Shown here piece by piece: positions 39,098 to 49,447 of a stretch of 49,509 nucleotides of DNA (within the stretch, counting starts at the first letter, position 1; each line of letters begins with the position of its first letter). Source of the DNA: Pseudoxanthomonas koreensis (GTDB taxonomy: Bacteria > Pseudomonadota > Gammaproteobacteria > Xanthomonadales > Xanthomonadaceae). The DNA is taken from positions 1-49,509 of the forward strand of contig NZ_PDWM01000022.1 of assembly GCF_010093225.1 (NCBI RefSeq), given 5' to 3'. The notes under the pieces were generated by a model, which had not been told where the DNA came from, ran no database searches, and saw only the letters and a program-made list of their open reading frames with translations. Both the position numbers and the translations under genes were made by a program.

Positions 39098-40219
39098 CTA
39101 GCGGTAGCCGTGCACCGGGCGGTGGCTGCGCACGGCCATCACCAGGCCCAGGCCGGCGAGCAGGGATACCGCCGAGGTGCCGCCGTAGCTGAGCAGCGGC
39201 ATCGGCACGCCCACCACCGGCAGCAGGCCGGAGACCATGCCGCCGTTGACCAGCACGTAGACGAAGAACGCCAGGCCCAGCGAGCCGGCGAGCAGGCGCG
39301 AATAGGTGTCGCGCGCTTCCATCGCGATCCACAGGCAGCGGCCGACCACGAACAGGTACAGCGCCAGCACCGTGGCGACCCCCAGCCAGCCGAACTCCTC
39401 GCTGAGCACGGCGAAGATGAAGTCGGTGGTCTGCTCGGGAATGAAGTTCAGGTGCGACTGGCTGCCCTCGCCCCAGCCCTTGCCGGTGAGCCCGCCCGAG
39501 CCGATCGCGATCTTGGACTGGATGATGTTCCAGCCGGTGCCCAGCGGATCGCGCTCCGGTTCGAGGAAGGTGAGGATGCGGTCCTTCTGGTACGGCCGCA
39601 GCAGCCAGATCCAGGCCACCGGGGCGACCGCGGCCACGCCGCCCACCGCCACCCCGACCCACCACCACGGCAATCCGGCCAGCAGCAGCGCGAACACGCC
39701 GCTGGCGGCGATCAGCATCGCGGTGCCGAAGTCCGGCTGCAGCAGGATCAGCCCGGTCGGCACCGCGATCAGCACGCCGGCGGCCAGCACCGTGCCGATA
39801 CGCGGCGGCAGCGGCTGCATGTGCAGGTACCAGGCGACCATCATCGGCAGGGTGATCTTCAGCAGCTCCGACGGCTGCAGGTAGAACACGCCCAGGTCGA
39901 GCCAGTGGCGGCCATGCTTGCCGGTGCCCACCAGCAGCACCGCGACCAGCGGCAGCAGCGCCAGCGCATAGATCGCCGGCGACCAGGCGCGCAGGCGGAT
40001 TACCGAGACCCGCGACAGCGCCCACATCGCCAGCAGGCCGACCGCGAAGCGCGCGCCCTGGGCCTTGATCAGCGCCGGGCCGGCACTGGCGCCACCGGCG
40101 CTGTACAGCACCGCCAGGCCGAAGCCCATCAGTGCGGCCAGGGCCAGCAGCAGCGGCCAGTCCAGCGTGCGCGTCGCACGCCCGGCCAGGTCCAGCAGCC
40201 AGCGCAGGAAATCCCTCAC
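39098..40219 (-). CDS. rodA: Rod-shape-determining SEDS protein RodA
   Basis: A 373-residue polytopic protein of the SEDS family with about ten membrane helices. The peptidoglycan polymerase motifs are WLDLGVFYLQPSELLKITLP and EQTTDFIFAVLSEEFGWLG, and the C-terminal VGVPMPLLSYGGTSAVSLLA. It polymerises glycan together with PBP2. Its ATG overlaps the mrdA stop by four bases. Confidence 0.97.
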   Translation of the reverse strand: MRDFLRWLLDLAGRATRTLDWPLLLALAALMGFGLAVLYSAGGASAGPALIKAQGARFAVGLLAMWALSRVSVIRLRAWSPAIYALALLPLVAVLLVGTGKHGRHWLDLGVFYLQPSELLKITLPMMVAWYLHMQPLPPRIGTVLAAGVLIAVPTGLILLQPDFGTAMLIAASGVFALLLAGLPWWWVGVAVGGVAAVAPVAWIWLLRPYQKDRILTFLEPERDPLGTGWNIIQSKIAIGSGGLTGKGWGEGSQSHLNFIPEQTTDFIFAVLSEEFGWLGVATVLALYLFVVGRCLWIAMEARDTYSRLLAGSLGLAFFVYVLVNGGMVSGLLPVVGVPMPLLSYGGTSAVSLLAGLGLVMAVRSHRPVHGYR

Positions 40220-42507
40220 TGCCCGTCCCCTTCGTCGTCATCGCGAGGCGGCGCGGAGGATGCCGGTGGCGTCGCGCCGGCAGGCGGAGTGGCGGCAGGC
40301 CGGCCATCGCTTCGCGGCGGCGCCGGTACCGCCGGCGCGGTGGGTGCATGGAGCCGCCCCCAGGCAGCAAAGCTGTTCGCGGCCGGGTTGCGGTCGGATT
40401 CGACGATCGGCGTGCGCTGCGGGCCGGTGGCCACGGCGACCTGCGTGATGTCGGCGGATGCGGGGGCTTCGCCGGTCGCCGGCACCGCGGGGGCCTGGCC
40501 CGGCGCCTGTGCGGGCGACGCCACGTCGGTGCCCGACGGCGCAGCGGATAGCGCCGCCGCGTCCGCTTCCGGATGCACGCCCTGCAGCGCCGCCTGCACG
40601 CAGGCGACGTCGCCTTCGGCGCAGTCGACCTTCACCACCACGCCATCGATCGGCTCCAGCCCCTCCGGCAGCTTGCCCAGCAGCCACGCATCGAAGATCG
40701 CGCGTGCGATCGGCGCGGCGGTGCTGCCACCGTAGCCGCCGCCCTCCACCGCCACCGCCACCGCGATCTGCGGATCGTCGGCGGGCGCGTAGCCGATGAA
40801 CAGCGCGCGGTGGCGCAGGTGCATCGGCAGGCTGCGCGGGTTGACCGCGGCGGTGCCGCGGCGGCTGACCACCTGCGCAGTGCCGGTCTTGCCGGCGATC
40901 CGGTATGGAATGCCCACGCCGATCGCGCGCGCGGTGCCGCCGGGGCCGTGCACGGTGGCGACCATGCCCTCGCGCACCACCTGCAGGTTGGCGGCGCTGC
41001 CGATCGCGGTGGGCTCCGGCTGCGGCAGCGGCGACCACGGCGCGTCGAAGCTTTCGCGGCGCGCCTCCACCAGGTGCGGCCGGCGCAGGTTGCCGGCGTC
41101 GGCCAGTGCGCCGGTGCCGCGCACCATCTGCAGCGGGGTCACCTTCCAGTCGCCCTGGCCGATGCTCATGTTGACCGTGTCGCCGGGGTACCAGCGCTCC
41201 TTGCGCGTCTTCTGCTTCCACGCCGGGTTGGGCAGGATGCCGCCGGCCTCGCCGGCCAGGTCCACGCCGCTGGGCTTGCCGAAGCCGTAGCGCGACAGGT
41301 ACTCGTCCATCTTCGCCACGCCCATGTCCAGGGCGAGCTTGTAGTAGTAGGTGTTGACCGAATCGGCGATCGACTTGCGCGCATCGGTCCAGCCGTGGCC
41401 GCCGCGATGCGAGTCGCCCCAGCCGCGGCTGGTGCCCGGCAGGTGGAACATGCCGGTGGACAGGGTCCTGTCGTCCGGCCGGCGCGTGCCACTGTCCAGG
41501 CCGGCCAGGGCCAGGAACGGCTTGAGCGTGGAACCCGGCGCCACGCCGCCGAGCACGGCGCGGTTGAACTGCGGCCGCGACGGGTTCTCGGTCAGCGCCT
41601 GGTAGTCGACGTGGGAAATGCCGTTGACGAACAGGTTCGCGTCGTAGCTGGGCAGGCTCACCAGCGCCAGGATCTCGCCGCTGCGCGGGTCCATCGCCAC
41701 CGCGGTGCCTTCCAGTTCGCCGAACGCGGCGACCGTGGCCCGCTGCAGCTCGGCGTCGATCGACAGGCGCAGGTCCTGGCCCGGCCGCGCCGGCACCCGG
41801 CCCACGGTGCGCAGCGCGCGGCCCTGCACGTTGGTCTCGATCTGCTCGTAGCCGACCTGGCCGCGCAGCAGATCCTCGTAGGAACGCTCGATCCCGGTCT
41901 TGCCGGTGTGGGTCAGCGCCGCGCCGGCGTCGCCCAGCTTTTCCAGGTCGGCCTCGTCGATCCGGCCGACGTAGCCGACGACGTGCGCGAGCAGGTCGCC
42001 ATAGGGATAGTGGCGGGTCAGGTACGGCTGCAGTTCCACGCCGGGGAAACGCCAGCGGTTGACCGCGAAGGCGGCCATCTCCTCGTCGCTCAGGCGCAGC
42101 TTCAGGGTGATCGGCAGGAAGCCGCGGCCGGACTTCCGCTCGCGCTTGAAGTGCGCGATCTCGTCCTCGCCCAGCGGGATCACCTGGCCCAGTTCGGCCA
42201 GCATCGCGTCCAGGTCGCCGGCCTTGTCGGGGGTGACGTCGAGGCGGAACGCCGGCAGGTTCTCGGCCAGCAGCCGGCCCTGGCGGTCGTAGATCATGCC
42301 GCGCGCCGGCACCACCGGCCGCGGGCGGATACGGTTGGCCTCCGAACGGGTGGCGAAGTCGGCGTGCTGCACCACCTGCAGGCGGAAATACCACGCCGCC
42401 AGCCCGGCCAGGGCGAGGGCCACGACGATGAAACCCAGCGCGGCGCGGCGGCGGAACTGCTCGGCTTCCGCGTGCGGGCTCTTGACCGGGCGACGGCTGC
42501 TCATCAT
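40216..42507 (-). CDS. mrdA: Penicillin-binding protein 2 with a long Pro/Ala-rich tail
   Basis: A 763-residue PBP2, against about 630 in E. coli. The N-terminal membrane anchor (ALGFIVVALALAGLAAWYF) and dimerisation domain are followed by the transpeptidase with APGSTLKPFLALAG (S-x-x-K), SVNTYYYK (S-x-N) and KTGTAQV. Homology appears to end near residue 650. The last 110 or so residues are Ala/Pro/Thr-rich and of low complexity. It cross-links side-wall peptidoglycan with RodA. It starts nine bases after mreD. Confidence 0.95.
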   Translation of the reverse strand: MMSSRRPVKSPHAEAEQFRRRAALGFIVVALALAGLAAWYFRLQVVQHADFATRSEANRIRPRPVVPARGMIYDRQGRLLAENLPAFRLDVTPDKAGDLDAMLAELGQVIPLGEDEIAHFKRERKSGRGFLPITLKLRLSDEEMAAFAVNRWRFPGVELQPYLTRHYPYGDLLAHVVGYVGRIDEADLEKLGDAGAALTHTGKTGIERSYEDLLRGQVGYEQIETNVQGRALRTVGRVPARPGQDLRLSIDAELQRATVAAFGELEGTAVAMDPRSGEILALVSLPSYDANLFVNGISHVDYQALTENPSRPQFNRAVLGGVAPGSTLKPFLALAGLDSGTRRPDDRTLSTGMFHLPGTSRGWGDSHRGGHGWTDARKSIADSVNTYYYKLALDMGVAKMDEYLSRYGFGKPSGVDLAGEAGGILPNPAWKQKTRKERWYPGDTVNMSIGQGDWKVTPLQMVRGTGALADAGNLRRPHLVEARRESFDAPWSPLPQPEPTAIGSAANLQVVREGMVATVHGPGGTARAIGVGIPYRIAGKTGTAQVVSRRGTAAVNPRSLPMHLRHRALFIGYAPADDPQIAVAVAVEGGGYGGSTAAPIARAIFDAWLLGKLPEGLEPIDGVVVKVDCAEGDVACVQAALQGVHPEADAAALSAAPSGTDVASPAQAPGQAPAVPATGEAPASADITQVAVATGPQRTPIVESDRNPAANSFAAWGRLHAPTAPAVPAPPRSDGRPAATPPAGATPPASSAPPRDDDEGDGQ

Positions 42508-42516
42508 CGCCGGCGC

Positions 42517-43002
42517 TCAGTCGCCGCGCCGGCCCAGGCGCAGCGCATCCAGCAGCAGGAACAGCGGCGGCCACAGCAGCACGCCCAGCGCCGGCGCCCA
42601 CCAGTAGTGCCACGGCAGCGTCGGCTGGCCCAGGGCCAGGTGCAGCGCGGCATCGACGATGCGGTCGTTGAGCAACAGCGCGCCGATCGCCAGCGCCTGC
42701 TGCGACAGCGGGAAGAAGCGCAGCCGCGCACGGAAACGCTGCAGGATGAAGGCCATGATCACCAGCCGCAGCGCCTGCTCGCCGAGCAGGCCGCCGTAGA
42801 CCAGGTCGGCGACCAGGCCTACGCAGAACGCCAGGCCCAGGCCGGCGCGCGAAGGCGCCTCGATCACCCAGTAGGCCAGCACCAGCGCCAGCCAGTACGG
42901 GCGCAGCGGCTGCAGCGCGTCGGGCAACGGAAGCAGGCCCAGCAGCAGGGCCACGACCAGGCTGGCCGGCAGCACCCAGCCGCCGTCGCGCAGGCGGCTC
43001 AT
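42517..43002 (-). CDS. mreD: Rod-shape-determining membrane protein MreD
   Basis: A 161-residue hydrophobic protein with five to six membrane helices (WVLPASLVVALLLGLLPLP; LVLAYWVIEAPSRAGLGLAF). Sequence conservation in MreD is low, and the call rests on hydropathy, length and location between mreC and mrdA. It connects MreC and MreB to the elongasome. Its ATG overlaps the mreC stop by four bases. Confidence 0.92.
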   Translation of the reverse strand: MSRLRDGGWVLPASLVVALLLGLLPLPDALQPLRPYWLALVLAYWVIEAPSRAGLGLAFCVGLVADLVYGGLLGEQALRLVIMAFILQRFRARLRFFPLSQQALAIGALLLNDRIVDAALHLALGQPTLPWHYWWAPALGVLLWPPLFLLLDALRLGRRGD

Positions 43003-43919
43003 CGCTGCGGCTCCTGCGGCGGCTGCGCGGGGGCCGGTGCTGGCGGCGTGGCCGCGGGTGGCGGCGTGGCCGGCAGCGGTGTCGCCGACGCACCGGATCG
43101 CAGCAGCAGCACGTCGCGGCCGCGATCCAGCTGCGCCGCCGGGGCCAGCTCGCCGACCAGGAACGCCTGGCTCTCGTCGGGCCGCAGCGCGGTGATCGTG
43201 GCCACCGGGAACCCGGCCGGGAAGCGCCCACCCAGGCCGGAGGTGACCAGCACGTCGCCGACCTGCACGTCGCGGTTCATCGGCACGTCGCGCAGTTCCA
43301 GGCGGTCGCCGCGGCCGTAGGCGATCAGGCGCACGCCATTGCGCGCGATCAGCACCGGCACCGCATGGTCCGGGTCGGTGAGCAGCAGCACGGTGGACTG
43401 CATCGGGGTGACGTCGATCACCTGGCCGAGCAGGCCGCCGGCATCGATCACCGCCTGGCCGCGGACCACGCCGTCGCCGCTGCCGGCGGCCAGCACCAGC
43501 CGCTGCCGCGAGGGCTCCAGGTCGATGTCCAGGATCGGCGCCAGCTGCACGTCCAGGCCGCCGCGCTCGACCACGCCGAGCAGGTCGCGCAGCTGGGCGT
43601 TGTCGATGGCCGCGTTGCGCAGCCGGGTCAGGCGGGCGTTGGCCAGCAGCAGGTCGTTGCGCAGCTGGCGGTTCTCCTCCAGCAGCGCCGAACGCGAGGC
43701 GAAGCCGTCCTTCAGCCCGCTGCCGAGGCGGCCGGGCAGGCCGGCCAGCGCCCACACCGGCTGCACCGCCAGGCCGGCCTGGCTGCGCAGCTGGCGCAGC
43801 CAGCCGCCGCGGTGGTCCAGCACCAGCAGGGTGATGGCCAGCGCCAGGTAGGCCAGCAGTCGCAGGGTCCCGGCGGTGTCACCGGGACGGGTGGCGGTAG
43901 GACCGGGATACGACGACAC
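42999..43919 (-). CDS. mreC: Cell-shape protein MreC
   Basis: A 306-residue protein with one N-terminal membrane helix (LLAYLALAITLLVLDHRGGW), a coiled coil (ALLEENRQLRNDLLLANARL) and two beta domains (VIDAGGLLGQVIDVTPMQST; GDVLVTSGLGGRFPAGFPVA). The last 35 residues are Ala/Pro-rich. It scaffolds the elongasome and activates PBP2. It lies 96 bases after mreB. Confidence 0.95.
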   Translation of the reverse strand: MSSYPGPTATRPGDTAGTLRLLAYLALAITLLVLDHRGGWLRQLRSQAGLAVQPVWALAGLPGRLGSGLKDGFASRSALLEENRQLRNDLLLANARLTRLRNAAIDNAQLRDLLGVVERGGLDVQLAPILDIDLEPSRQRLVLAAGSGDGVVRGQAVIDAGGLLGQVIDVTPMQSTVLLLTDPDHAVPVLIARNGVRLIAYGRGDRLELRDVPMNRDVQVGDVLVTSGLGGRFPAGFPVATITALRPDESQAFLVGELAPAAQLDRGRDVLLLRSGASATPLPATPPPAATPPAPAPAQPPQEPQR

Positions 43920-44015
43920 GAAGATTAGTCAGGGCGCGGCGGACGATGGGCAAGTATGGCGGTGGACGCGGCGCGTGCGTGCGGCCACGCCACCGCGGCC
44001 GGCGCGTGCGGCGGC

Positions 44016-45383
<1,368 letters not shown>

Positions 45384-46319
45384 ATGTCCACCCTGATCTG
45401 TGGTTCCCTTGCCTACGACACCATCATGGTGTTCCCGGACCAGTTCAAGAACCACATCCTGCCGGACAAGGTCCACATCCTGAACGTGTCGTTCCTGGTG
45501 CCGCGGATGCGCCGCGAGTTCGGCGGCTGCGCCGGCAACATCGCCTACAACCTGCACCTGCTGGGCGGCAACCCGGTGCCGATGGGCACCGTGGGCTCGG
45601 ACTTCGGCCCGTACCGCGAGCACTTCCAGGCGCTGGGCATCGACCTGTCGCGGGTCAAGGTGATCGACGAGTTGTTCACCCCGCAGGCGTTCATCACCAC
45701 CGACCACGACAACAACCAGATCACCGCCTTCCATCCCGGCGCGATGATGCGTTCCTACGAGAACCACGTGCGCGACGTGCCGGGCGTGACCCTGGGCCTG
45801 GTCGGCCCGGACGGGCGCGAGGGCATGCTGCAGAACGCGGTCGAGTTCAAGGAGATGGGCGTGCCGTTCATCTTCGACCCCGGCCAGGCCATGCCGCTGT
45901 TCAACGGCCAGGAACTGCGCGAGTTCATCGAGCAGGCCGACTACGTGGTCGTGAACGACTACGAGTCCAACCTGCTGCAGGAGCGCACCGGCTGGACCGA
46001 CCGCGAGATCGTCTCGCGGGTGAAGGCCTACATCACCACCCAGGGTCCGAAGGGCGCGCTGGTGCATACCCGGGAGCAGACCTGGGACGTGCCGCCGGCG
46101 CACGAGCGCCGCGTGGTCGACCCGACCGGCTGCGGCGACGCGTTCCGCGCGGGCCTGATCTTCGGCATCGACAAGGGCTACGACTGGCTGACCATCGGCC
46201 GCATGGGCAACCTGATGGGCGCGCTGAAGGTCGAGCATCCCGGCACCCAGAACCAGCGCTTCGACTTCGACGAGTTCAACGACCAGTTCAAGCAGCAGTT
46301 CGGCTACACGCTCTCGTAG
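45384..46319 (+). CDS. Adenosine kinase (PfkB/ribokinase family)
   Basis: A 311-residue PfkB-family kinase. The N-terminal substrate lid region is GSLAYDTIMVFPDQFKNHIL, the first PfkB signature GGCAGNIAYNLHLLGGNP, and the anion-hole/catalytic motif DPTGCGDAFRAGLIFG, with Asp of GCGD as base. Xanthomonad proteins of this type are annotated as adenosine kinase and salvage adenosine to AMP. Start ATG 45384; the open frame upstream is not conserved-looking. The stop TAG at 46317-46319 is part of a GTAG palindrome. Confidence 0.85.
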   Translation: MSTLICGSLAYDTIMVFPDQFKNHILPDKVHILNVSFLVPRMRREFGGCAGNIAYNLHLLGGNPVPMGTVGSDFGPYREHFQALGIDLSRVKVIDELFTPQAFITTDHDNNQITAFHPGAMMRSYENHVRDVPGVTLGLVGPDGREGMLQNAVEFKEMGVPFIFDPGQAMPLFNGQELREFIEQADYVVVNDYESNLLQERTGWTDREIVSRVKAYITTQGPKGALVHTREQTWDVPPAHERRVVDPTGCGDAFRAGLIFGIDKGYDWLTIGRMGNLMGALKVEHPGTQNQRFDFDEFNDQFKQQFGYTLS

Positions 46320-46341
46320 AACGGGGCTTGCCCCGCTCTAC
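46316..46341. repeat. Double-ended GTAG palindrome shared by two converging genes
   Basis: GTAG at 46316-46319 and CTAC at 46338-46341 flank the hairpin CGGGG-CTTG-CCCCG. The left GTAG supplies the stop of the adenosine kinase gene. The right one, read on the minus strand, supplies the stop of the small membrane protein gene. It would also act as a two-way terminator-like hairpin. Confidence 0.8.
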
Positions 46342-46577
46342 GGGTCGCTACCGGCGGCGGCCTGTCGCAACCAGGCCGCCAGGTCGCGGCGGCGTACACG
46401 CTCGCGGCGGGCCTGGGCCAGCTTCTCCAGCATCCACGCACGCCGCGCCGGGTCATCGCCGGCCATCGACAGCGCCAGGTCGCGGTCCATCCAGCGCCGG
46501 AACAGCACGAACAGGACCACGTGCAGCGCGATGGCCAGGATGCTGACCACGCCGACGACCAGGTAGTCGATATTCAT
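46338..46577 (-). CDS. Small membrane protein of unknown function
   Basis: A 79-residue protein with one N-terminal membrane helix (YLVVGVVSILAIALHVVLFV, residues 5-24) followed by a charged, Arg-rich cytoplasmic helix with the repeated RRxWMxxK/D pattern (FRRWMDRDLALS; RRAWMLEKLAQARRERVRRR). I do not recognise a family. The coding character is supported by the tight fit between REP and the lipoprotein gene upstream (22 bases) on the same strand. Confidence 0.65.
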   Translation of the reverse strand: MNIDYLVVGVVSILAIALHVVLFVLFRRWMDRDLALSMAGDDPARRAWMLEKLAQARRERVRRRDLAAWLRQAAAGSDP

Positions 46578-46599
46578 CGTCGCGGGCCGGCGCGCGCGC

Positions 46600-47352
46600 C
46601 TAGTCCCAGCCGGGCATCTGGGCGCCGTCCAGGCCGCCGACTTCGAACACCGCGGTGCGGGTGCCGCCGGCCTTGCCCGCCCCGCCCTTGACCGGGAACT
46701 CGATGGCGATGCGCTGCGACTTGCGCATCTGCTTCCACAGGCCGCGGTAGTCCTCGATGAACATCGCGATGGCCTCGTCGGTCTTCGGCCGCCAGGCGGA
46801 GGCCGGTTTCGCCGCCGCGTCGTCGAACGTCAGCTTGACCTTGCAGCCGCCATAGCAGTCGAAATCGCCGCCCTGCAGCACCAGGTAGGCGCTGCGCTTC
46901 CATTCCGGGTGGTCGCGGATCACCAGCTGCACGGTAGCCGGAGCCGTGCCGCCGGTGTCCACCGCTTCGGTGCTGAGGATCGCCGCCGAGCGCTGTTCGC
47001 CCTTGCCGGCGGCTACGCGCGCGTAGTTCCACAGCGCGGCCAGGCGGCGCTGTTCGCGTGCGGCGTCGGCCCGGGCGGTGACGTCGGCCAGCGCCGGCTC
47101 GACCGCCTCGGCGGCCGGGGGGTCCGGGTACTGCGCCAGCAGTGCGGCACCATGGATGCGCGCCAGTTCCCAGTTGTTCGCGGCCACTGCGGCGTCGTAT
47201 TCGCGCTGCAGTTGCGCGGCGGCGCGTTCCTTCGCCTGCGCCTCGGCGGCGGCCTGGGCCTGGCGCTGGGCTTCGCGGTCGGTGCAGGCGGTGGTGGCGA
47301 GCACCGCGGCGGTCAGCAGCATTGCGGCCAGGCGGGAGTTGATCATGTCCAT
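46600..47352 (-). CDS. Predicted lipoprotein of unknown function
   Basis: A 250-residue protein with a lipoprotein signal (AAMLLTAAVLATTACTDREA, lipidated Cys near residue 23). An Ala/Gln/Glu helical stretch (QRQAQAAAEAQAKERAAAQL) is followed by a C-terminal domain with a Cys pair in GGDFDCYGGCKVKLTFDD. Start ATG 47352 has AAGAG seven bases before it; ATG 47346 is an alternative. No family is recognised with confidence. It is probably co-transcribed with the small membrane gene after it. Confidence 0.75.
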   Translation of the reverse strand: MDMINSRLAAMLLTAAVLATTACTDREAQRQAQAAAEAQAKERAAAQLQREYDAAVAANNWELARIHGAALLAQYPDPPAAEAVEPALADVTARADAAREQRRLAALWNYARVAAGKGEQRSAAILSTEAVDTGGTAPATVQLVIRDHPEWKRSAYLVLQGGDFDCYGGCKVKLTFDDAAAKPASAWRPKTDEAIAMFIEDYRGLWKQMRKSQRIAIEFPVKGGAGKAGGTRTAVFEVGGLDGAQMPGWD

Positions 47353-47401
47353 CGCGGCGCTCTTGGGGACAGAAAACCTGATGAGGGCTGGATACCACCG
47401 C

Positions 47402-47431
47402 CCGTCATCCCCGCGCAGGCGGGAACGACGG
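47402..47431. repeat. GTCATCCCCGC-type palindrome
   Basis: CCGTCATCCCCGC-GCA-GGCGGGAACGACGG, an imperfect inverted repeat with twelve-base arms, 12 bases after the M1 peptidase gene. GTCATTCCCGC palindromes of this kind are common scattered repeats in beta- and gammaproteobacteria. Only one copy is in this window. It may serve as the 3' hairpin of the peptidase message. Confidence 0.55.
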
Positions 47432-47443
47432 CATGTGCGCCCG

Positions 47444-49447
47444 TTACGGCTGTTCGGGCTGCGCGGGTTGTTCCGGCTGCTGCGGCTGCGCCGGAGCCTC
47501 GACAACGGCCGGAGCCGGAGCCGCTGCCGACGCCGCCGCGCCCGCCTTCGCCAGCAGCGCCTCCACCGACGCGGTGGTGATCGGGTGGTAGCCCGGACGC
47601 GCGCGCTCGAACACCTCGCGGGCGAACGCCAGTCCGTCCGGCGTCTTCACCAGTTCCTGGTAGATCGGCATCACCAGCTTGCGCCGGCCGACGCGCTCGA
47701 TGAACTCGCCCGCCGCCGGGCGCGCCTCCAGGTAACCGCTGCGCAGCGCCAGCGGGTACCAGCGCATCGCGATCTCGCCATTCGGCGTGCCGGTGAACTT
47801 GTAGGCTGCGTCCAGCTGCGCCAGCTGCTCGGGCCTGAGCGTCTCGCCCATGCCTTCCAGGAAGTGCACCCAGGCCTGGGTGCCCCAGTCGCCGGTGATC
47901 TGCGGGTTGGGCAGCTGCGCGCTGCCGCGCCAGGCGATCCGCGCGGTGTCGACGTTGGAGAACGTGCGCGACTTGGCCGGGGTGGCGAAGGCCGGGATGC
48001 CCGGCTGGTTCAGCCACGCGTCCAGTTCCTCCGGGCGCAGCGCGTTGGGGTTCTTCGGCAGCAGGTTCTGCTTCAGGTATTCGACGAACTGGTCGGTGTC
48101 GGCGCTCTGGAAGGCGTGGTCGTCGAACCAGGCGCGCAGGAACGGATCGAACACCTCGCGGCCGAAGCGCTGCTCGAGGAACTGCAGGAACCACGCACCC
48201 TTGACGTAGGCCACCTCGCTCAGCGCCTCGTCCGGATCGTGCTCGGCCAGCGGCGGCAGCGCCAGCGCCTGCTGCGCCTGGTCCATGCCGGCCAGGTCCT
48301 TCTTCAGCCCGGACTGGTCGATCTGGCGCTCCATGTCGGCCATTTCCACGCCGTAGAGCGCCTCGGTGATGCGGCCCTGCACGTAGGTGGTGAAGCCCTC
48401 GTTGAGCCAGATGTCCTTCCAGCTGGCGTTGGTCACCAGGTTGCCCGACCAGCTGTGCGCCAGCTCATGGGCGATCAGCGAGACCAGCGACTTGTCACCG
48501 GTGATCACGGTGGGGGTGATGAAGCTCAGGCGCGGGTTCTCCATGCCGCCGAACGGGAACGACGGCGGCAGCACCAGCATGTCGTAGCGCTCCCAGCGGT
48601 AGGGGCCGTACAGCTGCTCGGTGGTGGCGATCATCTGCTCGGTGTCTTCGAACTCCTTGACCGCGCGATCGACCATCGCCGGCTCGGCCCACACGCCGCT
48701 GCGCCCGGAGATCGGCTTGAACACCAGGTCGCCAGCAGCAATAGCCAGCAGGTACGAAGGGATCGGCTGCGGCATCTTGAACGTGTAGTCGCCGTCGCGC
48801 GGCGCGGCCGGGTCGTTGTCGGCGCTCATCAGCACCATCACGTCCGGGCGCGAGGTGACGTGCGCGCTATAGGTGAAGCGCACGCTCGGGGTGTCCTGCA
48901 GCGGCACCCAGCTGCGCGCGTGGATCGCCTGCGACTGGCTGAACATGAAGGGCAGCTGCTTGCCCTCGGTCATCGCCGGCTCCAGCCACTGCAGGCCCGA
49001 GGCGGTCGGCGCGGTGTGGTAGGTGATGCGCACGCGCGCATTGCGCTGCGGCGACTCGATGGTGAGCTTGCTGCCGAACACCGGATCGGCGTCGGCCAGG
49101 ACGAACTGCAGCGGCGACCAGGCGCCGTCGGCCTCGCCTTCGACCTTCTGGATGGTGAGGTTGCGGGTGTCGAGCACCAGCTGGCTGGCCTTGGGGTCGA
49201 GCCATTCGAGCTGGTAGGTGGCGGTGCCGGCGAGCTGCTTCTGGTCGAAGTCCAGCGCCAGGTCCAGCGCCAGGTCGGCGATCCGGACCTTGTCGGGCTG
49301 GGCGAACGAACTCTCGTCGTGGCGGCGGTCGGACACCGCGGCCTCCTTGGCCGGCGTGGCGGCGGGCTGGGCATCGGGCGCCTTGTCGCCGGAACAACCG
49401 GCGCTGGCGACCATGGCGAGGGAGAACAGCAGGGCGGAGAAGCGCAT
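47444..49447 (-). CDS. M1-family aminopeptidase lipoprotein (leukotriene A4 hydrolase type)
   Basis: A 667-residue exported lipoprotein (lipobox MVASAGCSGDK). The substrate-recognition motif is GGMENPRLSFITPT. The zinc site is HELAHSW with His327, Glu328 and His331, and the third ligand Glu350 in WLNEGFTTYV. The helical C-terminal domain resembles the leukotriene A4 hydrolase/aminopeptidase B branch. A Pro/Gln/Glu tail (QPQQPEQPAQPEQP) ends the protein. It probably releases N-terminal residues from peptides in the periplasm. A TAAACT at 49476-49481 could be its -10 box. Confidence 0.92.
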   Translation of the reverse strand: MRFSALLFSLAMVASAGCSGDKAPDAQPAATPAKEAAVSDRRHDESSFAQPDKVRIADLALDLALDFDQKQLAGTATYQLEWLDPKASQLVLDTRNLTIQKVEGEADGAWSPLQFVLADADPVFGSKLTIESPQRNARVRITYHTAPTASGLQWLEPAMTEGKQLPFMFSQSQAIHARSWVPLQDTPSVRFTYSAHVTSRPDVMVLMSADNDPAAPRDGDYTFKMPQPIPSYLLAIAAGDLVFKPISGRSGVWAEPAMVDRAVKEFEDTEQMIATTEQLYGPYRWERYDMLVLPPSFPFGGMENPRLSFITPTVITGDKSLVSLIAHELAHSWSGNLVTNASWKDIWLNEGFTTYVQGRITEALYGVEMADMERQIDQSGLKKDLAGMDQAQQALALPPLAEHDPDEALSEVAYVKGAWFLQFLEQRFGREVFDPFLRAWFDDHAFQSADTDQFVEYLKQNLLPKNPNALRPEELDAWLNQPGIPAFATPAKSRTFSNVDTARIAWRGSAQLPNPQITGDWGTQAWVHFLEGMGETLRPEQLAQLDAAYKFTGTPNGEIAMRWYPLALRSGYLEARPAAGEFIERVGRRKLVMPIYQELVKTPDGLAFAREVFERARPGYHPITTASVEALLAKAGAAASAAAPAPAVVEAPAQPQQPEQPAQPEQP

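Noticed and set aside
47402-47431. Possible CRISPR-like or attachment repeat
   Set aside because: A single imperfect palindrome with no second copy in the window and no integrase or cas gene. It fits a common dispersed repeat better.
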